Shown here piece by piece: positions 28,068-35,821 of a DNA stretch of 36,969 nt. This stretch comes from a virus. Location of the stretch: positions 1 to 36,969 of the IMG/VR virus record IMGVR_UViG_3300020465_000046. One strand, given 5' to 3'. Position 1 is the first letter of the stretch, and each line of letters opens with the position of its first letter. Below the pieces are notes generated by a model. It was not told where the DNA came from and did not search any database. It worked only from the letters and a program-made list of their open reading frames with translations. A program made the position numbers and the translations under genes.

Positions 28068-28225
28068 TATTTTTTCTTTTCTTTCTTCATTGGGGTAGCT
28101 ATCATAATTGTAACACAGCCACCATGTTTATAAGTTTTTCTTTTTGAATGTTCAACAAATTTTTTAGCAACATCTGGTTTTTCTGCAAATAAAAATTTTC
28201 TTTGTTTGTTTGATTTAAATGGCAT
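28067..28225 (-). CDS. Small basic protein, 52 residues
   Basis: From ATG at 28225 to TAA ending at 28067, encoding MPFKSNKQRKFLFAEKPDVA, KKFVEHSKRKTYKHGGCVTI and an end MIATPMKKEKKK. 'MPF(K/R)SxKQRxF' is a familiar opening for small phage proteins next to structural genes. It overlaps the next gene's start (TAATG). No activity known. Confidence 0.7.
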   Translation of the reverse strand: MPFKSNKQRKFLFAEKPDVAKKFVEHSKRKTYKHGGCVTIMIATPMKKEKKK

Positions 28226-28232
28226 TAGTATC

Positions 28233-29501
28233 CTATATATTCATATGTCTGTAGTAATTATTAATTTGGTCTATTTGTTGTGCAGAAAAACTTCCATGTA
28301 ATAAACTTCCTTGTGAAGCACCTTTTAAATCAGTACCACTCCACTTAGCATCTTGACCTTGAGTTGAACCAGTATGCATAGCACCCATCATAGCATAATT
28401 AATTGGTGGAGCTTCAATATTTAAATCTTGGTTTAATAAAGATTTTTTTATTGTATCATAAGCTTTACTTTTTACTGACTTTGTAATCCAATCTTTTGTT
28501 TTCTTTTTTAATGTTGATTGTCCATTAACTTTAAATGTTTCACCTTGACTATTAAAAATATATTTATTATGTTGAGGTGAATATGTAAAGTCTTTACTAT
28601 TAGCAAAATTAAAATCTATTAATCCATCTGCATTATTAGACATAGTTAAATTTTTATTCATAGCATTTCCTATGTGTTCAGCTTGATAAAAACCATCATT
28701 ATTAATTTTGTACAAATCTTTATAATTTTTATATGCTAATTTAGCATTGTCTGAATAATTTACTAAATTTTTACTTTCCCATGCAGCATTAATATTATCA
28801 GCTACAATTCTATCTACACCACTTAATGTATTTCCTATTGATTGTCCTCTAAGCATAGTACCATCAATTGTTCCTGATTTAAGCATACCTGCTGCTTGTT
28901 CATTTGATACTGTACTCCAAATTTGTCCTTCGCCATGTACATTACCTCTCATACCAAATACATCTACACTACCATCTACTTTTGTTTTACCAAATTTCAT
29001 TTTACTTTTCCAATTATTAATTGTAGTTTTAGATTGGTTAAATAAATTTTTAGCACCTTTAGAAATTCTAGAAAAAATATTATTCTGACCTTTAAAGTTT
29101 CCAGCAAATTTTTGAAAACCATTAGATATACTTTTTGTAATAGTACTCATTGTATTACTAATAGCACCAGTTGTAGCTTGATAACCTGTTCTAATAGCAT
29201 TACCAACTTGACCTATACTTCTAAGAAATAAATTTTGAGAACCCATAAGTCCTGTTGGTCCATGAATTCCACTCATAGCAGCTCTACCTATCATATTACT
29301 TAATCCTCCTAAAGCATATGGCATAGCTACAGACATAGCAATCATACCTAGTGGTCCAAGTTTTTTATTTATTTTAGCAACACCTCTCATAACAGATTTA
29401 CCTACTTTTGCAATACCTCTAGCAATACCTTTAGTAATTTTACTAACAGGTCTTGTTATTCTTTTTGCTACTTTTTTTGCTGCTTTAAAAACACTTCCCA
29501 T
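28233..29501 (-). CDS. Putative internal virion / DNA-ejection protein
   Basis: A 422-residue protein with a very basic N-terminus (KAAKKVAKRITRPVSKITKG, IARGIAKVGKSVMRGVAKIN), then an apolar segment near 50-70 (LGPLGMIAMSVAMPYALGGL), then polar helices and a Gly/Ser/Asn-rich end (HTGSTQGQDAKWSGTDLKGA). This resembles minor internal proteins that contact DNA and membrane during ejection. No catalytic motif recognised. GGAG lies just before its start. Confidence 0.55.
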   Translation of the reverse strand: MGSVFKAAKKVAKRITRPVSKITKGIARGIAKVGKSVMRGVAKINKKLGPLGMIAMSVAMPYALGGLSNMIGRAAMSGIHGPTGLMGSQNLFLRSIGQVGNAIRTGYQATTGAISNTMSTITKSISNGFQKFAGNFKGQNNIFSRISKGAKNLFNQSKTTINNWKSKMKFGKTKVDGSVDVFGMRGNVHGEGQIWSTVSNEQAAGMLKSGTIDGTMLRGQSIGNTLSGVDRIVADNINAAWESKNLVNYSDNAKLAYKNYKDLYKINNDGFYQAEHIGNAMNKNLTMSNNADGLIDFNFANSKDFTYSPQHNKYIFNSQGETFKVNGQSTLKKKTKDWITKSVKSKAYDTIKKSLLNQDLNIEAPPINYAMMGAMHTGSTQGQDAKWSGTDLKGASQGSLLHGSFSAQQIDQINNYYRHMNI

Positions 29502-29515
29502 TTTATTTTATCTCC

Positions 29516-31615
29516 TTAACTTCTTGTTAAAATTGTTTTAAATAAATCTAAACCAAATCCACCTAATTTTTGTAGAGTACTTGCTCTAGCTGCATCACTA
29601 ACTTGTTCATTCCCTAATGCAGCAATAGATAAATTAGTTTGTCTTTCTTGTGCATTTTGTGCTGCTTCATATTCCCACTTAGCAGAATCTCTCATCTCTT
29701 GCCATAAAAAAGATAAACCTTGGTTACTCATATTAAATGAATTCATTGCATTAGCTTGGTTAACTGCATTTTGTCCTGCAGTATTTGCTTGATTTAATTG
29801 TCTTCTCCATGTAACATTTGATTGTTCAATTAGATTTGAATTTTGTGTATTAAAATTATCTCTATTATAATTTAATTGTGAATTAAATTTTTCTATTTCA
29901 GCATTTAAACTTTCTTGTAATCTTTCAGCTTCTAATGAATTACCTTGATTTAAAGCTTCTATTCTATTTGTTTCAGTAATATTGTACTGGTTCATTGCAT
30001 CATTTCTTGCAGCATTTTGTTGACTAATAGTAGTAGATAAACTATTCATAAATTGATTAGTTTGATTCTGACTTGTTGCATTAAATTGAGCAGAAGCATT
30101 ATCTGCAGCTTGATTAGTTAACATTGCTTGTTGTCTATTCTGTGCATTTAATACTTCAGTTTGTTGTGAATTAGTTAAGTTTGCCATATCCATTTGTAAA
30201 AATGCTTGAGCATTAACAACAGCTTTTTGTTGAGCATTAGTTAAATTTTGCATATCCATTGTAGCTGTTTGTACAGCATTTTGCATAGTAGCTTGTTGTT
30301 CATTATTTAAATTTTGTAATTCAAATGTTCTAAATAAATTAGAATTAGATATTGCAGTTTGTTGTTGATTGTTTAAATTTAAAACATCCATTCCTGCAGT
30401 AGTTTGAGCATTTGCTAAAGCTGTTTGTTGATTAGCACTTAAATTAGCTAAAGCCATTTGTTGAGTTAATTGACCTTGAGTTAAACCAGCTTGTTGTATG
30501 TTAGCTAAGTTTGCTAATCTTATTTCTTGTTGTTGTTTAGCACCAGCTAAAATACTTTGTTGTTCACTCATTGCATTAAGTTTAGTTAACTCTTGAGCAA
30601 ATTGACCAGTAGCCATTTGTGCTTTCATATCATTTTCAGCATTAACTAACTGAGTTTGAAAATTTTGTTGAGCAGTTAATACTTCTGCTTGTTGTTCATT
30701 TGTTAAATTCTGTGCTGCTCTTTGTTGTAATGCTGTTGCATTTGATTGAGCAATAGGTAATGCAGATGTAATAATTGCATTTACTAAAGCATCTCTACCA
30801 ATTGTAGATTTACTTAAACCTCTTTGTGCTAAATTTTTTTCAACACTATCAACTGCACCTCTTGCCCATGTAGGGATTTGTCCAGTATCAATACCAGATA
30901 ATAAAGAAGTTATTTGAGTAGATACTAAAGCATCTGTAGGTAATGCAGCAACTTGTGCTTGTACTGCAGTAGGTTGTGATACTATTGCTTTAGTAACAGT
31001 AGCTGGATTATTTGCAATAGCTGATTGAATATTTCCAGGTAATGATGCTGTTTGTCCAGCAACAGTTGCAGCAGTTCCACTTAATACTGCAGCTAAAGCT
31101 CCACTTGATAATTGTCCTTGTTGTGCTGCAGCTACAGCCGAAGTTGTAGGATTAGCACTAGCACCAGTAGCAGTACCAGATAAAGTTCCAGTAACTGTTC
31201 CTATTTGCGATTGTGTACCTACTGTACCTGTTTGAGCAGTTCCTGTTTGAGCAGTACCACTTGTTGGTGTCATAGTAGATGTAGTAAAACTTGTAGGTCC
31301 TGCACCTGCTGTTGAAGTTAAAGCTGTCGGTGTTGCAATTTGTGAACCTGTAATTGTTTTAGTTCCAACAGCAGTAGGTGCTGTTTGTTGTGAACCTGCT
31401 AATAATTCATTAGCTTGTACTGTTTGTTGTGTATAAGATTGTTTTGCAGCATCAGCAAGTTCAGGAGATTTAATTTGTTCAGTTACATATTTATCTGCAA
31501 ACTGATTTCTTTTTCCTAATCCACCTTGTTGTGGTTGTGAACCTTCAGGAATTCTTGTAAATTTCCTAGCTTCATCACCTGTTGCTCTTCTGATTCTTTT
31601 AATTTTTTTTATCAT
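29516..31615 (-). CDS. Structural protein with nine 22-residue repeats
   Basis: A 699-residue protein. Residues 1-70 are basic; 75-245 are Thr/Ala/Gly/Gln-rich low complexity; 303-500 hold nine repeats of exactly 22 residues, each beginning with Asn, typically NL(T/N)N-QQ-AV-NAQ-MDM, at 303, 325, 347, 369, 391, 413, 435, 457 and 479; the rest stays Asn/Gln-rich and helical, ending GGFGLDLFKTILTRS. Twenty-two residues are two hendecads, the period of nearly straight coiled coils. Such a rod fits an internal core or spike protein; function is inferred. Confidence 0.65.
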   Translation of the reverse strand: MIKKIKRIRRATGDEARKFTRIPEGSQPQQGGLGKRNQFADKYVTEQIKSPELADAAKQSYTQQTVQANELLAGSQQTAPTAVGTKTITGSQIATPTALTSTAGAGPTSFTTSTMTPTSGTAQTGTAQTGTVGTQSQIGTVTGTLSGTATGASANPTTSAVAAAQQGQLSSGALAAVLSGTAATVAGQTASLPGNIQSAIANNPATVTKAIVSQPTAVQAQVAALPTDALVSTQITSLLSGIDTGQIPTWARGAVDSVEKNLAQRGLSKSTIGRDALVNAIITSALPIAQSNATALQQRAAQNLTNEQQAEVLTAQQNFQTQLVNAENDMKAQMATGQFAQELTKLNAMSEQQSILAGAKQQQEIRLANLANIQQAGLTQGQLTQQMALANLSANQQTALANAQTTAGMDVLNLNNQQQTAISNSNLFRTFELQNLNNEQQATMQNAVQTATMDMQNLTNAQQKAVVNAQAFLQMDMANLTNSQQTEVLNAQNRQQAMLTNQAADNASAQFNATSQNQTNQFMNSLSTTISQQNAARNDAMNQYNITETNRIEALNQGNSLEAERLQESLNAEIEKFNSQLNYNRDNFNTQNSNLIEQSNVTWRRQLNQANTAGQNAVNQANAMNSFNMSNQGLSFLWQEMRDSAKWEYEAAQNAQERQTNLSIAALGNEQVSDAARASTLQKLGGFGLDLFKTILTRS
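30116..30709 (-). repeat. Nine 22-codon repeats inside the long structural protein
   Basis: Degenerate 66-base coding repeats corresponding to residues 303-500. The Asn at each repeat start keeps a strict 22-codon register over nine units, while DNA sequence between units has diverged considerably. The strict spacing with sequence drift implies selection on protein periodicity rather than recent duplication. Confidence 0.75.
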
Positions 31616-31618
31616 ATT

Positions 31619-31792
31619 CTATTTAAAGTAATTATATACTCCACCTACTATACTTGAAATTATTATTAATACCCATATGGCACCTTTACCTTTATTAATA
31701 TCAGCTCTTAAACATTTAGTTTCAGATTTTAGTTCTTTAACTTCTCTAACTAAAAAATCTATTTTAACTTCTGTTGCTGATTTCTTTGCCAT
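31619..31792 (-). CDS. Small protein with C-terminal membrane helix, 57 residues
   Basis: From ATG at 31792 to TAG at 31621-31619. The N-terminal part is a charged coiled coil (KSATEVKIDFLVREVKELKS) and residues 38-52 (GAIWVLIIISSIVGG) are a membrane helix near the C-terminus, followed by VYNYFK. Its start overlaps the upstream stop (TAATG). Layout resembles tail-anchored phage proteins, possibly holin- or spanin-related; unproven. Confidence 0.65.
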   Translation of the reverse strand: MAKKSATEVKIDFLVREVKELKSETKCLRADINKGKGAIWVLIIISSIVGGVYNYFK

Positions 31793-31935
31793 TATCTTCC
31801 TTGTCCTCTATATTTTTTAAAACTTCTTCTTTTATTTTTATTCATTGTGCTTGTATTTGGTCTACGACCTTGTGAACTTCCTTTCTTGATTGGAACATGA
31901 GCAACCTTATTCCATAATCCTTTTGCCTTTGCCAT
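31792..31935 (-). CDS. Small very basic protein, 47 residues
   Basis: From ATG at 31935 to TAA ending at 31792, encoding MAKAKGLWNKVAHVPIKKGS, SQGRRPNTSTMNKNKRRSFK, KYRGQGR. The 'IKKGSSQGRRPxTSTMNKxK' core is familiar from many marine phages. Coupled by TAATG to the next gene. Likely nucleic-acid or capsid-interior contact, function unknown. Confidence 0.7.
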   Translation of the reverse strand: MAKAKGLWNKVAHVPIKKGSSQGRRPNTSTMNKNKRRSFKKYRGQGR

Positions 31936-31938
31936 TCA

Positions 31939-32985
31939 TTATCTAGCTGTTGCTGGATTATCTCCAACTAGAGGTTCTGCTGCAAATGCAATATAAGCCA
32001 TTTTTTGACCAGTACCATTACAATCTCCATTATCTTCTCTAATTTTAAAACCATTAGATAAAATATCAATATCATTATATGTTGTAGCAGTATCTTCTGC
32101 TGCATTAGAATTTGCTACTATAGTATAATCTACAACATTATAACCACCTGATGTACTTCTTCTATTATCATATATATTCCAATCTGAAGATGTAATAGTA
32201 TTTTTTATTATTACAAATGCAGGTTTAAATCCTGTGTAACAAAATGGACCATCTAAATTACCATTACCAGTAAAACTTGAAAATTTACTAAAGCCAACTG
32301 TATCTGCAAAACAGTAAGCAATCATTGTATCTCCACTTCCATTAACATCTGTATCTGCTCCTATAGAAAAAACAGAATTTGTTGGAGAAGTAGAATTAAA
32401 ATAAGAACTAGCTCCAGAAGAAGATGAAGCATTATTTAAATCTAAATGCATATAAGCACCATTACCTAAAGATTTATGATAAACTACCCAGTTTCTACTA
32501 GCAGCAGTACAATTTTTTATAAAAATTAAACCTGGTGTTGCTCCTAATCCATGTCCTATAGTAGCATTTGCTGCAGTTCCTGTCCATTTACAAATACTAA
32601 TCCCTGCACTTGTATTTACAGAAGTAGCTGTTGTATTTATAGAACCATCTGTATTAGCTGAACCTACACCATTTGCTTTCCAGTTCCATGCTACCATAGT
32701 TCCACTATGTGCAAGACCATTTCCACCTATTGTCCAACCACCAGTACCAAATGCTGTTAAACCATTAACATTAGTATCTTCGGCATCATTACTATTTGAA
32801 ATTAAATATTTAGTTGCACCTCTTGTTTGGTCATATAATTCTGATGCAGAAGAACCATCTCTTTTTTTAAACCAAACAAAATCAGGATTAAAAGGTATAT
32901 CTGAAACTGTTATATTTGAACCTGTTCCAGTATAAAGTTTAGTATCAAAATAATTTGTAGATTTTTTTATAGTTGTATAAGCCAT
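31939..32985 (-). CDS. Fibre/adhesin-like protein with repeated beta domains (DUF7483-like)
   Basis: A 348-residue protein from ATG at 32985 (AAAGGA upstream; start overlaps previous TAA; a TTG further up was rejected). N-terminal block IPFNPDFVWFKKRDGSSASE, YDQTRGATKYLISNSNDAED, then GHGLGATPGLIFIKN and GFKPAFVIIKNT, i.e. repeated 'G-x-P-x-F/L-V/I-I-K' strands. This looks like the beta-rich marine phage domain I recall as DUF7483. Probably a virion surface protein binding a host receptor or capsid surface; AEPLVGDNPATAR ends it. Confidence 0.65.
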   Translation of the reverse strand: MAYTTIKKSTNYFDTKLYTGTGSNITVSDIPFNPDFVWFKKRDGSSASELYDQTRGATKYLISNSNDAEDTNVNGLTAFGTGGWTIGGNGLAHSGTMVAWNWKANGVGSANTDGSINTTATSVNTSAGISICKWTGTAANATIGHGLGATPGLIFIKNCTAASRNWVVYHKSLGNGAYMHLDLNNASSSSGASSYFNSTSPTNSVFSIGADTDVNGSGDTMIAYCFADTVGFSKFSSFTGNGNLDGPFCYTGFKPAFVIIKNTITSSDWNIYDNRRSTSGGYNVVDYTIVANSNAAEDTATTYNDIDILSNGFKIREDNGDCNGTGQKMAYIAFAAEPLVGDNPATAR

Positions 32986-34340
32986 TATTCGTTTAATCCT
33001 TTCGTGCAAAGAGCTGTAAAATTATTTGGAACATCATATTCAAACTTGCCAATTCCTGATGCATTAGTTCCCTCAGAAGAAATAACAGTTGTTGAAAAAT
33101 ATCCATTACCAAAATTAAATTCTGCTTTGTTTCCATCATATCCTGACATACAAGGTATAAACCAATCTCCTGCATCACCCATACCTGTCCAAGCTGCATT
33201 AGTAGTTGTTCCTGCTGCTATCTCAGAAATTGTTGCTGAGTTTTGCCAAGTACCATTTTTAGAAAACCAAAGTGTTCTTGTATCTGCATCAAAAGCTACA
33301 CCAATAATATCGTTAGTTGTATAACTATCTCCATAAGAAGCACCACCACTATGATATTTATTTCCATTAGAAGCATAGTAAGACCAAGCAGTAGAATCAT
33401 GTCCTGGATAATCATCTCCTTGTCTAGTATCTGCTAATGACATTCCTATCATAGCATCACTACCACCTGAATTATTAGCATATTTCATTTCCCAGTAGAA
33501 CTTACCTTTATTCATTGCAAAAGTTGCAAAGTTATTTTTATTATTTGTATTCCATTCAAGTTTAGTATTACAAATTGAAAATGTTGAACCTTGTTCATAA
33601 TTATCTAAAGGGTTCATAGTACAAAAAACATTACTTGGATTATCAACCATATTTGTTATAGTTCCAGTTGCAGTATAATTATTTCCTTCACCTGATTGGT
33701 CTGTAACAGAACCATTATTTTTTAAAAGAAAATAACCTTGAGAACCATAAGTTACACTTGGGTCAGTTTTTATTTTCCAAACTCCATTAGAATCTGATTC
33801 ACCAAATGTTGATGCTTCATATCTATAACCATAAGTTAGATGACAATGTGACATATAACCATCAAATTGTAAATCTGTATTCCCACTATTGTTTCCTGAT
33901 GTTCCTAAATAATTGTATACAGAGCTTGACCATAATGTTCCAAAACCAGAACTAACTTCATTTATAGAAGAAAAACCACCTAATTCAGTTCTTACATCTT
34001 TACCATTTACATAACATTTCATTCTATCAGATTCTGTACTATTATCTGAATCATAAATAAAAACTATATGATACCAAGCATTAGTATCTCTGAATAACAT
34101 ATTAGTTTCAAATGAGCTATCATCTGAACCACCACTATCTTTACATTCCCAACCTAATCTATCAGTACTTCTAAAATAAAGTTTAAATCTTGAATTAATA
34201 TTATTATCGCTTCTTTGATTTCCCATAATACCTAGTTCACCAAGGGAGCTTCTTTTAACCCAACCACTCCAAGTCCATTTTTGAGAGTAGCCACTTCCTG
34301 ATGTTGCGTCTAAAGTTCTTGTTAAATGTGATGATGCCAT
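32985..34340 (-). CDS. LamG + SPRY domain fibre/adhesin protein
   Basis: A 451-residue protein. Residues about 10-210 form a concanavalin/LamG-like sandwich (WTWSGWVKRSSLGELGIMGN, WYHIVFIYDSDNSTESDRMK, CYVNGKDV, FDGYMSHCHLTYGYRYE). Residues about 260-430 form a SPRY-like domain, with GKFYWEMKYANN, AMIGMSLAD, GVAFDADTRTLWFSKNGTWQ. Both folds bind carbohydrate or protein ligands, so receptor binding or a capsid decoration is likely. Starts one base into the previous stop region and overlaps the next gene by one base. Confidence 0.75.
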   Translation of the reverse strand: MASSHLTRTLDATSGSGYSQKWTWSGWVKRSSLGELGIMGNQRSDNNINSRFKLYFRSTDRLGWECKDSGGSDDSSFETNMLFRDTNAWYHIVFIYDSDNSTESDRMKCYVNGKDVRTELGGFSSINEVSSGFGTLWSSSVYNYLGTSGNNSGNTDLQFDGYMSHCHLTYGYRYEASTFGESDSNGVWKIKTDPSVTYGSQGYFLLKNNGSVTDQSGEGNNYTATGTITNMVDNPSNVFCTMNPLDNYEQGSTFSICNTKLEWNTNNKNNFATFAMNKGKFYWEMKYANNSGGSDAMIGMSLADTRQGDDYPGHDSTAWSYYASNGNKYHSGGASYGDSYTTNDIIGVAFDADTRTLWFSKNGTWQNSATISEIAAGTTTNAAWTGMGDAGDWFIPCMSGYDGNKAEFNFGNGYFSTTVISSEGTNASGIGKFEYDVPNNFTALCTKGLNE

Positions 34341-35455
34341 TAATTAAATCCTCCTGAACCTGTTGCACCTACTGATATTGTTATACTAAAAGTTCTATTA
34401 GCAATTTGTGATTCTACATCAGTTGCTCTTAAATCAAAACTATAAGTTGTTTCACTTGTAGGTGTAGGAGCTGTTCCACTTATTGTATAAGTAGCAGTTG
34501 TTCCTGGTGTACCACTTAAAGCTAAATTCATTGTAGATGCAGGTGTATCAGTATTTCCTGTTAATGTTAAAGGTGAAGTAACTTCAGTTATTGTTACATT
34601 ACTATCTGAAGTTGCTACAACATTTAAACCTGATATTGTAGAACCTGCTGAAAAACTTCCAAGTGAACCTGCACTTGTAGTCCATGATGGAGCAGAAGAT
34701 ACACTTAATATTGCTGAAGATGTTCTTACAGCATTACCATCATTGTTTTCTACTCTTAAAAAATAACTTCCATTACTTAAATTAAATGTAGCATTAATAG
34801 AAGTAGCACTTGTAAATGAAACTGCAGTAGCTCTTGTAATAGCTCCTGTTGAACTTATTGCTTCTACTATTGGAACACTAACAAAATTTGTTCCTACTAT
34901 TGTAATAGTAGAACTAACACTAGGTGCTATTGTAAAACTTGAAGATGTAATAGTAGGTTTTGTTTCTCCTACTGTTACACTTCCACCTAAATTAACAGCA
35001 CTACCATTTATTGTAATACTATTATTAGAAAGCATATCATTAGTAACTTGAGTTTCACCAACTGTTCCTGCAGTAACTGCACCTAATACTCTATTATTAG
35101 TAGTAGTATCTTGTATCTTTGCATAAGTTACAGCATCATCTGTTAACTTAGCTGTTGTAACTGTATCATCTGCTGGTGTTGATATTAAACCAATACCCAT
35201 TTGATAAATAAAATCACAAGTGTTTGAATCACTTAATGCTGAATCAAATGTTACAGTAGCATTATTAACTGTAAAATTTCCATATTGAATTACACCATCA
35301 ATTGAGATAACTAATGAGTTAGCATTAATTGGTGTAAAAGCTGTACTGTTTTGAGTTAAGTTATAAGGACCAGCACCTGTTGCAGTACTTGGAGTTATAA
35401 CATCTAACTTTTCTACATTACTAAATCTATCTAAATTTTGTCCTATGTAAGCCAT
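34340..35455 (-). CDS. Tail-fibre-like protein with Ig-like beta domains
   Basis: A 371-residue protein. N-terminal block MAYIGQNLDRFSNVEKLDVI, LVISIDGVIQYGNFTVNNAT then DTVTTAKLTDDAVTYAKI resembles common phage fibre attachment segments. From about 165 on, Ser/Thr-rich strands (STITIVGTNFVSVPIVEAIS, TSINATFNLSNGSYFLRVEN, TYSFDLRATDVESQIANRTF) look like IPT/cadherin-like immunoglobulin folds. Likely part of the fibre or a decoration; it begins directly after the preceding stop codon. Confidence 0.7.
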   Translation of the reverse strand: MAYIGQNLDRFSNVEKLDVITPSTATGAGPYNLTQNSTAFTPINANSLVISIDGVIQYGNFTVNNATVTFDSALSDSNTCDFIYQMGIGLISTPADDTVTTAKLTDDAVTYAKIQDTTTNNRVLGAVTAGTVGETQVTNDMLSNNSITINGSAVNLGGSVTVGETKPTITSSSFTIAPSVSSTITIVGTNFVSVPIVEAISSTGAITRATAVSFTSATSINATFNLSNGSYFLRVENNDGNAVRTSSAILSVSSAPSWTTSAGSLGSFSAGSTISGLNVVATSDSNVTITEVTSPLTLTGNTDTPASTMNLALSGTPGTTATYTISGTAPTPTSETTYSFDLRATDVESQIANRTFSITISVGATGSGGFN

Positions 35456-35821
35456 CTATTCTGACTCCTCCCAATTTGTAGTTTCCTCATTCCATTCATA
35501 AGTTTTTCCATCATTAGGATAATCTACAGGAGCATTATATCTACCAGTTGATTCATCTAATATCCAAGAATCATATAATTTTGGTTCTATAAATATATTT
35601 AAACTTTCGTCATAAGTAAAATTTACTCCACCATAGTTTCTAGTTGTTTCAACTCCATTAGATATAAATGGTGCTGAACCCATTTGTTTATAATTAAATT
35701 GTTGTCCATGTAATTCTTTTAAAAAAACAATACCTGCTTCTTCTGTTGTTGCTATATTGTTATCAACAACTTCTATATTTTTTACAATATTGTTTTCATC
35801 TATTTTACAAAAAAATGCCAT
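35456..35821 (-). CDS. Small virion-associated protein of marine phages
   Basis: A 121-residue protein: MAFFCKIDENNIVKNIEVVD, NYGGVNFTYDESLNIFIEPK, YDSWILDESTGRYNAPVDYP, NDGKTYEWNEETTNWEE. This arrangement is widespread in T4-like cyanophages and other marine phages beside fibre genes. No function is established to my knowledge; the position suggests a fibre accessory or assembly protein. Starts in TAATG overlap with the Gly-rich gene. Confidence 0.7.
   Translation of the reverse strand: MAFFCKIDENNIVKNIEVVDNNIATTEEAGIVFLKELHGQQFNYKQMGSAPFISNGVETTRNYGGVNFTYDESLNIFIEPKLYDSWILDESTGRYNAPVDYPNDGKTYEWNEETTNWEESE

Noticed and set aside
33004-33437. Plus-strand and alternative minus-strand frames across the LamG/SPRY gene
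   Set aside because: No ribosome binding site and no recognisable domains; the main - strand frame has clear LamG and SPRY motifs.
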